In this document: in pieces, positions 8,114 through 15,940 of the stretch
How positions within the stretch are numbered: the stretch's first letter is position 1
Layout: every line of letters begins with the position of its first letter
DNA from: Chersky-840 sp963838775
GTDB taxonomy: Bacteria; Actinomycetota; Acidimicrobiia; Acidimicrobiales; UBA8190
Assembly (NCBI GenBank): GCA_963838775.1
Contig: CAWISP010000010.1
Location: 10,555-74,554, forward strand
DNA: 64,000 nt
Direction of reading: 5' to 3'
Position numbers and translations under genes: made by a program
The notes under the pieces: generated by a model
What the model saw: the letters and a program-made list of their open reading frames with translations, nothing else
Database searches by the model: none
Told to the model about the DNA's origin: nothing

Positions 8114-8914
8114 TCAGGCCGAGGTGCTCTCGGCCACCGGGGCGTGCACCGACCGGACGACTCCGCCCGAGACCTCATCGGTGACGGCGAACACCTTGAC
8201 GGGCGCCGAGGGATTGACGGTGAAGGCGACGTCACGAGGTTGGCTCCCGAGCAGGCCCAGTGACACCGTCTGCCCCTTCACGACCCCCCACAGCTGATAC
8301 GTGCGATCCGAGGGCAGCCGGGGCAGACCCGTGTTGACCAGGTAGGCCGAGCCGTCGGGGAGGACCACCACGACCGCAGCTCGGGCGCCAGGTGACGACC
8401 CGCCCGTCGACAAGCTCGAGCCCGTGGAGTCAAGGGGCACCTTCTGGGCGTTGGGCTCCAGCAAGGCGGCCTGGACCGCCTGGGTGAGCCCGCTGTGCCG
8501 ACTCGCCTCGGCGATCTGGTTGACCCGCTGGTCGAGATGCGAGACCTGTACCGCCAACAAGACCGCCACCACCGCCACCGCAGCGGCGATGGCACCGGCC
8601 CCTGACCACACCAGTCGCCGACGCGCCACCGCGGAGGCGCGTCCGGGGGGAGGCGACGGTGACGCCAGGTGCAGTGGTGCGGGGCGTCGGGCCTCGGCCC
8701 CGGTGTCGATCCTCGCCGCGATCCGGTCCCAGATCTCGGGCGGCGCGTCGACCCCGACGTTGGCGATGAGGCCCGTCACCTCCCAGTGCTCGGCCACCTC
8801 GGCCGCGCACCGCGGGCACTCGGTCAGATGGGCGCGGATGGCTTCGGCCTCGTCGGGATCGACGGCGTCGAGCGCGAAGGCACCCAGGAGCTGAGCGATC
8901 TCGTCGTGGTTCAT
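8114..8914 (-). CDS. RskA-type anti-sigma factor (zinc finger, one membrane helix)
   Basis: This 266-residue regulator should hold its ECF sigma factor inactive at the membrane. The cytoplasmic part has an anti-sigma zinc motif, H29-x3-C33-x2-C36 (HLTECPRC). A proline-rich linker leads to one transmembrane helix (about 101-124), and the outside part is the RskA C-terminal domain with YQLWGVVKGQTVSLGLL. The start ATG overlaps the stop of the sigma gene (ATGA), so translation is coupled in the usual sigma/anti-sigma order. An alternative in-frame ATG four codons upstream exists. The same frame stays open into the sigma gene because that gene carries an indel. Confidence 0.88.
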   Translation of the reverse strand: MNHDEIAQLLGAFALDAVDPDEAEAIRAHLTECPRCAAEVAEHWEVTGLIANVGVDAPPEIWDRIAARIDTGAEARRPAPLHLASPSPPPGRASAVARRRLVWSGAGAIAAAVAVVAVLLAVQVSHLDQRVNQIAEASRHSGLTQAVQAALLEPNAQKVPLDSTGSSLSTGGSSPGARAAVVVVLPDGSAYLVNTGLPRLPSDRTYQLWGVVKGQTVSLGLLGSQPRDVAFTVNPSAPVKVFAVTDEVSGGVVRSVHAPVAESTSA

Positions 8915-9490
8915 GGTTCTGTCCATGCCGTCTCCACGCCGTGCTGCGCCAGTGCGGACCGGAGCCGGCGTAGCCCGCTGCGGATCCGGCTCTTCACGGT
9001 TCCCTCCGGCTGTCCCAGGATCGACGCCACCTCGCGGTAGGTGTGGCCGTCGAAGTAGGCCATCGATGGCGGTGCGCTCCTCGGCCGGCAGGCTCGTCAC
9101 CGCCGCCTTCACCTGCTCGGCGATGGCCAGGTCCCAGGCCTGGTGCTCGATGTCGTAGCCGGACACCGCCGTCTCCCGCACGGTGCGCTCCTCGCGCTGG
9201 CGGCGGGCCGACTCGGAGCGGACGATGTCGACGGCGCGGCCGTGAGCCTTGGTCATGAGAAACGTCCGCAGCGCGCCCCGACCGGGGTCGAAGCGTTCGG
9301 GGGAATCCCACAGGTCGACAAAGACCTCCTGGGTGACCTCTTCGGCGAGATCGGCAGAGCCCAGGACGCGACGGGCCAGGGCGAGCACCGCTCCCCCATG
9401 ACGCCGGTATGCCTCCGCCAACGCCGGCTCGTGCATCCGAGCGATCGCCACCATCAAGGCGGCGTCGCTGGCCGTCTCGAGCTTCAGCAT
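8911..9490 (-). pseudogene. ECF sigma factor (SigK-like) broken by an apparent 2-base deletion
   Basis: Regions 2.1-2.4 are clear from the ATG at 9490 (ADLAEEVTQEVFVDLW, then ALRTFLMTKAHGRAVDIVRS). After SLPAEERTAI the frame breaks at about 9064. In the next frame the text continues as MAYFDGHTYREVASILGQ and EGTVKSRIRSGLRRL, which is region 4.2, and stops with TGA at 8911-8913 overlapping the anti-sigma start. Restoring two bases (ATC G ATG to ATC GAG ATG) gives an unbroken sigma factor of about 193 residues. A GTG at 9517 is an alternative start. As printed, the sigma N-terminal half reads in frame into the anti-sigma gene. It is either a sequencing indel or a genuine loss of region 4. Confidence 0.8.
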
Positions 9491-9657
9491 GTCAGGACGT
9501 TGTTCGGAGCCGGTCACCGACCTGGATGAGCGGCGCGCCACACAGCGAGGGTAGCCCCGTCCCGGCCCTACGCCCGGGGCACCGGGCGGATCGGCTCTTC
9601 TGCGCCGAGCCCCGTCCGACACACATCCGTGAGGCGGTCGTGTGTCGAAGAAGAGCC

Positions 9658-10527
9658 GTGACGACCGATATCGACTCCCTGATCCAGCGGTCGGGGCGCC
9701 TGGAGGTGGACGACATCGACTTCCACGCCTTCCGGCGACTCCCCCTCGACCCGGGCACCCTGCGCTGCCTCCGCTACATGCACGACGTGGAGGGGCACAC
9801 CGCCTGCTACCTCCGCGACCTGCTCGCCACCCGGGCCCATCGCGACCCCCAGGTCACGGCGTTCCTGGCCTGCTGGTGCTACGAGGAGCACTGGCACGGT
9901 GAGGCGATCGCGGAGGTCCTCCGGGCCCACGACGAGCCCGCGGGCCGGAACCGACTGGAGGCGACGCGCCGTCGCATGCCACGCCGGGACGCCCTCAAGC
10001 CCGTGGCGTTCACCATCGCCTCGGCGCTGACGCCACACATCGTCGCCGTCCACATGACATGGGGTGCCGTCAACGAATGGACGACCCAGGCCGGCTACGG
10101 GCGCCTCGCCGCCAAAGCGAAGCATCCGGTGCTGTCCGAGCTGCTGCGCAGGATCATGCGTCAAGAGGGCAGGCACATCGACTTCTATGCGCTCGGAGCT
10201 CGCCAGCGTCTTGCCGCCAGTGCCACGGCGCGACGTCTCACCCGTTTCGCCCTCCGTCGGTACTGGGCGCCGGTCGGGACCGGCGTCATGCCCGATCCCG
10301 AGGTGAAGTTCCTCGCCAACCATCTCTTCGGCGACGCCGAGGGCGTCGCCGCAGCACGGCGCATCGACCGCGCCGTCGGGCGGCTCCCGGGACTCGAGGG
10401 GCTGCATCTCGTCGAGACGGCCATCGACGACCTGACCTCGGCGCCGCGGGATATCACCGCTGGCGCCGCCACCGCACCATCCGCACAACAACACCAACAG
10501 GAAAAGGAGCAACGCCATGCTTGCTGA
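9658..10527 (+). CDS. Ferritin-like diiron protein of unknown function
   Basis: A 289-residue, mostly helical protein read from the GTG at 9658. Carboxylate and histidine residues are spaced as in four-helix diiron proteins: E45, E77-x-x-H80 (EHWH), E140 and E170-x-x-H173 (EGRH). That is the E...ExxH...E...ExxH pattern of ferritin-like oxygenases and acyl-ACP desaturases, so an iron-binding oxidase or desaturase activity is likely, but the substrate is unknown. No signal peptide is seen. Its 3' end overlaps the tatA start by 11 bases, so it is transcribed with, and translationally coupled to, the Tat genes. Confidence 0.7.
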   Translation: MTTDIDSLIQRSGRLEVDDIDFHAFRRLPLDPGTLRCLRYMHDVEGHTACYLRDLLATRAHRDPQVTAFLACWCYEEHWHGEAIAEVLRAHDEPAGRNRLEATRRRMPRRDALKPVAFTIASALTPHIVAVHMTWGAVNEWTTQAGYGRLAAKAKHPVLSELLRRIMRQEGRHIDFYALGARQRLAASATARRLTRFALRRYWAPVGTGVMPDPEVKFLANHLFGDAEGVAAARRIDRAVGRLPGLEGLHLVETAIDDLTSAPRDITAGAATAPSAQQHQQEKEQRHAC

Positions 10528-10720
10528 AATCTTCTCGATGGACGGGATGGTCTTCATCGTCCTCGCCGTGGCCGTGCTGTTCGGGAGCACACAGATTCCG
10601 AAGCTGGCGCGCTCGCTCGGTTCGGCTCGGTCGGAATTCAAGAAGGGCTTGGCCGAGGTGCAGGACACGTCGTCCGATACCGGGACGTCGACGGGTGCGC
10701 ACATCGGCGGTCAGGCGTAG
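10517..10720 (+). CDS. tatA: Sec-independent protein translocase subunit TatA
   Basis: A 67-residue membrane protein with one N-terminal transmembrane helix (about 11-23), the hinge LFGSTQIPKLARSLG and a short amphipathic helix with SEFKKGL, ending in a polar tail. This is the pore-forming subunit of the twin-arginine system, which exports folded proteins. It starts inside the last codons of the diiron gene, after an AAAAGGAG ribosome site, and is followed after 25 bases by tatB. Confidence 0.9.
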   Translation: MLAEIFSMDGMVFIVLAVAVLFGSTQIPKLARSLGSARSEFKKGLAEVQDTSSDTGTSTGAHIGGQA

Positions 10721-10745
10721 GCCCGAATCGAGCGGAGGGATCGTC

Positions 10746-11189
10746 ATGATCCTCCTCAGTCCACCCAAACTGCTCATGATCCTCGCCATCGCGCTGATCG
10801 TGCTCGGGCCGGACAAGTTGCCTTCGGCGGCACGTCGGGTGGGAGCCCTGTGGAGCGACTTCACCCGCTGGCGCGCTCATCTCGAGTCCGAGGTGCGGTC
10901 CGCGTTCCCCGATCTGCCGTCGACGACGGAGATCGCCCGAGCGGTGCGCTCCCCCATCACGCTGCTCGACCGGCTGGCCGATGAACACGGCGCCACCCCG
11001 GGTGCCGGTGCGGGGACCGCCGCCGGTACCGGCACGCCAGGGTCGACGACACACCAGCCGGAGCCGACGGAGGGACATGCCGGGAGCGAGCCCGTCGGAG
11101 GCGGTGTGCCGCACCCGGTCACGTCCCAGGCCCGACCGGTATCAACGGCGGCCTCGACGGCAGACCACGACGTCTCCTTGATGAACTGA
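10746..11189 (+). CDS. tatB: Sec-independent protein translocase subunit TatB
   Basis: A 147-residue protein with an N-terminal membrane helix, the TatB-type hinge LIVLGPDKLPSAARRVG and a long amphipathic helix (WSDFTRWRAHLESEVRSAF). TatB has GPxxLP where TatA has FGxxxLP, which separates it from the gene before. A Gly/Ala/Thr/Pro-rich low-complexity stretch of about 60 residues forms the C-terminus. GGAGGGATCGTC precedes the ATG. TatB receives twin-arginine signal peptides together with TatC, encoded 21 bases downstream. Confidence 0.87.
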   Translation: MILLSPPKLLMILAIALIVLGPDKLPSAARRVGALWSDFTRWRAHLESEVRSAFPDLPSTTEIARAVRSPITLLDRLADEHGATPGAGAGTAAGTGTPGSTTHQPEPTEGHAGSEPVGGGVPHPVTSQARPVSTAASTADHDVSLMN

Positions 11190-11210
11190 TACCCGTCGCC
11201 GTCGTCGCCC

Positions 11211-11960
11211 ATGTCCATCACGTTGCATCGCCCCCGGCCGCGCCGGCCGGAACCCACCTCCGTGGGCGCGCACCTCGCCGAGCTCAGGCGCAGGGTGGTC
11301 GTGACCGGCCTCGCCCTTTCCGCCACCTGCATCGTGGCCTTCGTGGCCTATCCGCAGATCCTGCACTGGCTCCAGGCGCCGTACTGCCGTGTCAGCCCAC
11401 GGTGCAGCCTGTACGTCACCGGCCCCCTCGACGGCCTGACACTGCGGATCCACGTGGCGATGTACGCCGGTGCCTTCTTGGCCTCCCCGGTGATCCTGTG
11501 GCAGGTGTGGCGCTTCGTCACGCCGGGACTGCACAGCAACGAGAAGCGCTACGTCGTGCCGTTCGTCGCCGCCTCGCTCGTCCTGTTCGCGGCCGGTGCC
11601 TGGGTCGCTCTGGTGAGCCTGCCCCACGCCCTTCGCTTCCTCGGGACCGTAGGGGGCCCGACCCTCCAACAGATCTACGACCCCAACAAGTACGTGGGCC
11701 TCGTGATGGCCCTCATGGCGGTGTTCGGCATCACCTTCGAATTCCCGGTGATCCTCGTGGCGCTGGAGCTCGTGGGCGTGGTGAGCCCGGCGAAGCTGGC
11801 GTCATGGCGCCGGTGGGCCCTCGTCGGGATCGTGACCGTGGCCGCGGTCATCACCCCGAGCGGGGACCCCTTTTCGATGCTGGCGCTGGCGATGCCGCTC
11901 TATGTCTTCTACGAAGTGTCGATCGTCATCGGCAGACTCCTGCGCCGCCGTCACACCTGA
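11211..11960 (+). CDS. tatC: Sec-independent protein translocase subunit TatC
   Basis: A 249-residue polytopic protein with six hydrophobic segments. It begins with the conserved cytoplasmic motif AHLAELRRRVVVTG, contains LDGLTLRIHVAMYAGAFLASPVI and FVTPGLHSNEKRYV, and has FGITFEFPVILVAL in the fifth helix; all are TatC hallmarks. It is the signal-peptide receptor of the Tat translocase. It closes a run of diiron protein, tatA, tatB and tatC on one strand. A tatABC set with separate TatA and TatB is usual for actinobacteria. Confidence 0.93.
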   Translation: MSITLHRPRPRRPEPTSVGAHLAELRRRVVVTGLALSATCIVAFVAYPQILHWLQAPYCRVSPRCSLYVTGPLDGLTLRIHVAMYAGAFLASPVILWQVWRFVTPGLHSNEKRYVVPFVAASLVLFAAGAWVALVSLPHALRFLGTVGGPTLQQIYDPNKYVGLVMALMAVFGITFEFPVILVALELVGVVSPAKLASWRRWALVGIVTVAAVITPSGDPFSMLALAMPLYVFYEVSIVIGRLLRRRHT

Positions 11961-12073
11961 GAGTGGCGCCCTGAGCGGCCTCGAGGGCAGGGTCGATCGC
12001 ACGGTGAGTCGACACACCCGGAGATAGTGTCGAGTGCACCCACCTCGCCAGGGAGTGAAGCGGAAGGGGGACC

Positions 12074-13393
12074 ATGACACCGTTGCGGTTGCATCGGCGC
12101 GCGCCGCTCATGACTCCCGTCGTCGCGGCCGTCGTGCTGGCCCTGGGCGCGGGGCTCGCCGCGTGCAGCAGCCCCCGAGCGACCGGCGCTCCCAACGCGT
12201 CCCATTCCCCGCCGACGGTCACCGACGATGTGGGGGCCACGGGCATCCCCGCCTTCTACACGCCTCCCGACCCACTCCCGGCGGGAGCGCCAGGCGCCCT
12301 CATCCGCACCGAGAAGGTCGACGACGTCCCGGGCGTGCCCGCCAATGCCACGGTGTGGCGCATCCTCTTTCATTCCCTGTCGATCTACGGCCAGGACATC
12401 GCCGAGTCCGGGTACGTCGTGGTGCCGGGCACCGCGCCCCCGCCGGGCGGGTTCCCGATCCTGTCCTGGGCGCACGGCACGACCGGGTTCGCGGGCATCT
12501 GCGCCCCGTCCCTGTTCACGTCCCAGGGCAGCGTCGGGCCGTACCTGGTGCCGGGCCTGCGTGACTATCTCGATGCCGGGTTCGTCGTTGGCGCCACCGA
12601 CTACGAGGGCCTCGGCACCCCCGGGATCCACCCCTATCTCCTCGGCGACAGCGAGGGCCGCGGTGTCCTCGACGCGGCCCGCGCCGCGCGCCGGCTGCCC
12701 GGCGTGCACACCTCGAGCACGGTGATGATCTACGGACACTCCCAAGGGGGCCAGGCGGCGCTGTTCGCGGGCGAGCTGGCACCGACCTACGCGCCCGACC
12801 TCCACATCGCCGGCGTGGTAGCGGCCGCACCGGCGACGGGGCTGAGCACCATTCTCGGTGTGGTGACGACGTCGGTCGGCCAGGGCATCTTGGAGTTCAC
12901 GATCCCCGTCGCCTATACGTGGGCGAAGACGTATCACGACCTCCCGCTGTCGGATCTGTTCACACCCGCCGGGGCGTCGGTGGCAGCGTCGGTGGTGCCC
13001 CAGGGATGTCTTTCCGCCCTGATCTCGGCCATCGGGTCCCGCCATCTGACCGCGGCCTCGATCTTCCAACCGGGCGCGGCCACCAACCCGGTCGTGGTCG
13101 CCCACGCCAAGATGAACGACCCGGGGCGCACCAAGACGGGGGCGCCGATGCTCGTCGTCCAAGGCACGGCCGACTCCACCGTGCCCCGGGCGCTCACCGA
13201 CGAATACGTCACGACCATGGCGTGTCCGATCGGGGACACCGTCGACTACCTTCACGTCACCGGCGCCACCCACGGCACCGTCGTGAACGTGTCGGTGCCG
13301 ACGATCGTGGCGTGGATGACAGCCCGCCTGCGAGGATCCACCGCCCCGTCGACCTGCGGCCGCACCGGCGACGTGGCGACCCTGACGCCCTAG
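12074..13393 (+). CDS. Secreted lipase (LIP family, alpha/beta hydrolase lipoprotein)
   Basis: A 439-residue exported hydrolase. The N-terminus is a lipoprotein signal with a lipobox LAAC (Cys31) followed by a Ser/Pro/Thr-rich linker. The body matches secretory lipases: SWAHGTTGFAGICAPS oxyanion region, the nucleophile elbow YGHSQGGQAALF, the acid in QGTADSTVP and the histidine in TGATHGTVV. Such enzymes cleave triglycerides or other esters outside the cell. It lies 113 bases downstream of tatC; the signal has no twin-arginine motif in a convincing position, so Sec export is more likely. Confidence 0.85.
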   Translation: MTPLRLHRRAPLMTPVVAAVVLALGAGLAACSSPRATGAPNASHSPPTVTDDVGATGIPAFYTPPDPLPAGAPGALIRTEKVDDVPGVPANATVWRILFHSLSIYGQDIAESGYVVVPGTAPPPGGFPILSWAHGTTGFAGICAPSLFTSQGSVGPYLVPGLRDYLDAGFVVGATDYEGLGTPGIHPYLLGDSEGRGVLDAARAARRLPGVHTSSTVMIYGHSQGGQAALFAGELAPTYAPDLHIAGVVAAAPATGLSTILGVVTTSVGQGILEFTIPVAYTWAKTYHDLPLSDLFTPAGASVAASVVPQGCLSALISAIGSRHLTAASIFQPGAATNPVVVAHAKMNDPGRTKTGAPMLVVQGTADSTVPRALTDEYVTTMACPIGDTVDYLHVTGATHGTVVNVSVPTIVAWMTARLRGSTAPSTCGRTGDVATLTP

Positions 13394-13560
13394 TCTTGCC
13401 GCCATCCCCTCGCCGGCGACATTGAATGAAAGCCGGAGACTGCCCTTGCCATCGCTCAAGGAACTTGGGAGGACTGCCGCGAACTCGTCGCCATAGTGCT
13501 CCCGCCAGTTGGTCGGGGTACCACCGCAATAACGGAGCGATCCGTGCGGCGCTATTCGGG
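13389..13560 (-). pseudogene. Remnant of an actinobacterial 'RYP..WRERYGDEF' membrane-associated protein
   Basis: The minus strand encodes APLLRWYP in one frame and TNWREHYGDEFAAVL in the next, followed by SLRLSFNVAGEGMAARLG. Joined, they give the N-terminal motif of a small protein family often found beside PadR-type regulators or sigma factors in actinobacteria. A single extra C in TACCCCGACC explains the frame break near 13520. The conserved region runs out at the 3' end of the lipase gene, so the rest is lost. It is best read as a gene relic. Confidence 0.45.
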
Positions 13561-13988
13561 TCAAGACCGACAGGCTCCTCACGGGAATTGTCGGCGGACT
13601 CCGGATCCGCATCTCCTCCGGTGGCGCTCCGCGATCGACCAACCGGCGACAGCCCTTGCAATCCGACTTCTGCCACCTCACGCTGGGCCAGAAGGAGAGC
13701 CTGAAGGACAGCGAGGCCGTGAGCACTCAGGCGATAGGGCGTTCGACGTCCACCTGCGCGTTCAGATCCTCGGCACGGGCCTGGGCCTCTGCCAGGCGGC
13801 GGAGGAGCCAGGCGACCTCGGGCGAGTCCGACAGGACGCTGCCCGGCGAGCGGGTCTCGAGGGCGCGGACCGGATCCGGTTCGCCCCTCAACGACCCCAT
13901 GACCCCAAGTGGAGACGGCGGTCGATGGACCCCTCGGGGGTCCGGCGACCGGCGACCGGTCGAAGCCGCCCTCCTAAGCTGGGCGGCC
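13561..13988. other. Mostly non-coding gap; one doubtful minus-strand ORF
   Basis: No recognisable gene is seen. The minus strand has an open frame from an ATG at 13900 to a stop at 13727 (57 residues) ending in a short helix-rich stretch, AWLLRRLAEAQARAEDLNAQ. It could be a small coiled-coil protein or a decayed tail; support is weak. The promoter of the following glycosyltransferase must also lie here. Confidence 0.3.
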
Positions 13989-15389
13989 ATGACGACAGGC
14001 TCCCGGTCCGGTGCTCGGTCGATCATGCTGCTCGTGCACGCCCTACCGCCCGACGAGCACACCGGGGCCACCCTGACGGCCCACGGCTACGCCCGGGAGT
14101 TGGCGAGGCGCGGCTGGGACGTGACGGTCGTGCACGGTTCGGCCGATCCCGACCCCGGCTGGGCCGGCGGCCACCCGAAGCGCCACCGGCGCACCGGCGA
14201 GGACTTCTTCCGGGTCCCGGCACCGCGGACCCCGTGGCTGGGTGCCCAGTGGGCCCGCCGGGCGGCTGCCTTCCCGGCCGACCCCGCCCGCACCCGGTCC
14301 GACGCCGCCTTGCTCGCCCTCCTCGTCGAGCTCGACCCCACCGTCGTCCACGTGGTCGACAACGTAGACCTCCCCCTGTCCTGGCCGGAGCTAGCGGCGG
14401 CCACCGGCGTCCCCGTGATCCGAACCGTGACGTGCGCCGAGGACCTGTGCGGCCTCATCGCTCCCGTTTCGCCATGCTCGGGCCCTCGCGGCTACTGCGC
14501 CGCGCCGCTCACCCCAGCTCACTGCGCCGGCTGCGTCCTGGCGGCGATGCGCGCCACGCCAGGCCCTTGCCATCCGGCCCTCTCCGGGTCGTCGGCCGAC
14601 GGCGGCACCGCCCGGGCCACGGCCGACCGCTGGCTCCACGACGAGCTCGTCGAGCGCCTCACCGTGAAACGGGAGCGGGCCCGCCACCAGTACCGGCACG
14701 TCTACGCCACGGTGGTCTTCGCCTCACCGGGCTTTCGCGCCTACTTCGAGGAGACCCTGCCGCTCGATCCCGACCGGGTGGCCGTCGTCCCGATGGGCAT
14801 CGACCCGGTCGGCGTGCCGCCGGTGCCGTCGGCGACAACGGGCCGGGACAACGGCCCGGTCCGCTTCGTGATGGCCGCCACCCTGCACGCCGCCAAGGGG
14901 ATCGCCGCGGTGGTCGACGCCTTCTCTTCTCCCGAGGTGGCCGCTCGGCACGGCGAGTGGCAGCTGCACCTCGTCGGCGACGGCGACCGGGGAGTGCTCG
15001 CCCCGCTGTTGTCGTCGCCCTCCATGCGCCACCAGGGCGCGTTCACACCCGGCGACCTCCCCACGTTGCTCGCCGGCGCCGACGTCGGGATCTCAGCCTC
15101 GGTCTTCGAGACGTTCCACCGGGTAACGCGCGAGTACCTGTCGGCCGGACTGGCGGTGCTGGGCAGCACCGCCTTCGGCATCACCGATGTGGTGGTCGAC
15201 GGGGCAAACGGGCTCCTCTTCGACCACGCCGAGCCCGGGTCGCTGCTCCGGGCCATCGTCCGGCTCCTCGACGACCGAGACCTGGTGGCATGGCTGCGCA
15301 CCGGCGCCCGCTCGACGCAGATCCGCACCGTCGGCGACGAAGTCGACGACCTCGAAGCCGTCTACGCCGACCTCAGCACGGTTCCCTGA
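13989..15389 (+). CDS. Glycosyltransferase family 4 (GT-B fold)
   Basis: A 466-residue cytoplasmic glycosyltransferase. The N-terminal Rossmann domain has HALPPDEHTGATLTAHGYAREL, typical of the acceptor side. The C-terminal donor domain has VRFVMAATLHAAKGIAAVVDA, LHLVGDGDRG and the E-x7-E-like region FETFHRVTREYLSAGLAVLGS, with GANGLLFDHAEPG at the nucleotide site. Between the domains is a cysteine-rich insert (about 150-195, C-x2-C and GYCAAP...HCAGC) seen in some actinobacterial GT4 enzymes and possibly metal-binding. With the GT2 genes downstream it should build a surface or exported glycan. The ATG at 13989 is supported by the onset of the conserved fold. Confidence 0.85.
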   Translation: MTTGSRSGARSIMLLVHALPPDEHTGATLTAHGYARELARRGWDVTVVHGSADPDPGWAGGHPKRHRRTGEDFFRVPAPRTPWLGAQWARRAAAFPADPARTRSDAALLALLVELDPTVVHVVDNVDLPLSWPELAAATGVPVIRTVTCAEDLCGLIAPVSPCSGPRGYCAAPLTPAHCAGCVLAAMRATPGPCHPALSGSSADGGTARATADRWLHDELVERLTVKRERARHQYRHVYATVVFASPGFRAYFEETLPLDPDRVAVVPMGIDPVGVPPVPSATTGRDNGPVRFVMAATLHAAKGIAAVVDAFSSPEVAARHGEWQLHLVGDGDRGVLAPLLSSPSMRHQGAFTPGDLPTLLAGADVGISASVFETFHRVTREYLSAGLAVLGSTAFGITDVVVDGANGLLFDHAEPGSLLRAIVRLLDDRDLVAWLRTGARSTQIRTVGDEVDDLEAVYADLSTVP

Positions 15390-15479
15390 TCGTCCCTTTT
15401 CACGCGGCACATGCGGCGATGGACGAATTCCATTGGCAGCGCCCTGCGCTACCAGACAAACCACTTCAGGGAAAGCCAA

Positions 15480-15509
15480 GAGCCCGACTCCCCGAAGGGA
15501 GCCGGGCTC
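15480..15509. terminator. Strong hairpin downstream of the GT4 gene
   Basis: GAGCCCG-A-CTCCC (15480-15492) and GGGAG-C-CGGGCTC (15497-15509) form a 12-pair stem with one A-C mismatch and a CGAA tetraloop. It lies 90 bases after the GT4 stop and also just beyond the stop of a minus-strand relic, so it could end transcription from either side. The T-run is poor. Confidence 0.6.
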
Positions 15510-15556
15510 CCAGTCCAGGCCTCGTCGCCGAGACCATCAGTTCGCGGCCAGATCCG

Positions 15557-15790
15557 TCATATTGTCTGGTCGATGGTCACCGCACCAGTGGCACACGCGT
15601 TTGTTGCCTTGGTGGCGGTCACCTTGCAGAACCCAGTCGTCGTCGACGATCCAGCCGTATAGGTGTCGGTGGCGACGCCACTGTTGCCGGTTGTCACTAT
15701 CGGAGTCTTGAGGGTCCCGCAGGTAGCGGTCGTGGGACTAAGAGTCCTCGGCGGTCCGAGGCTGGCCTCATTGGGTGGCTGGTGGCTTTC
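15557..15790 (-). pseudogene. C-terminal fragment of a secreted Thr/Ser-rich protein
   Basis: The minus strand is open for 78 codons and ends with TGA at 15557. It reads SPTTATCGTLKTPIVTTG, then SGVATDTYTAGSSTTTGFCK, then ATNACATGAVTIDQTI. The Thr/Ser-rich composition with three spaced cysteines looks like the outer part of an exported or pilin-like protein. There is no start codon or signal sequence in the frame, and an in-frame stop at 15791-15793 closes it, so only the 3' end of the gene remains. The neighbouring hairpin fits as its terminator. Confidence 0.4.
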
Positions 15791-15940
15791 TCAAATGACT
15801 CGGGAACCAGTTCCTACCAGGGAAGGGCGAAATTTCCGCCGGGCCTTGGCAGATTTCTCTCGCAACCCAGCGTCGCGGACAACCGGCAACCGCCAGCGCC
15901 GGCGTCGAGCGGCGTTGAGGGCGAGGGCTATTGTGAGCCG

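Noticed and set aside
8114..9622. A true sigma/anti-sigma fusion protein of 502 residues
   Set aside because: Region 4 of the sigma is intact in another frame and the anti-sigma has its own ATG overlapping the sigma stop; an indel explains the open frame better.
12919..13425. A plus-strand 168-codon frame inside the lipase
   Set aside because: Repetitive Arg/His-rich text in another frame of the lipase coding sequence.
11951..13726. A 591-codon minus-strand open frame opposite the lipase
   Set aside because: Only its far end matches a known motif (the relic at 13389-13560); the rest is antisense of the lipase gene with no domain.
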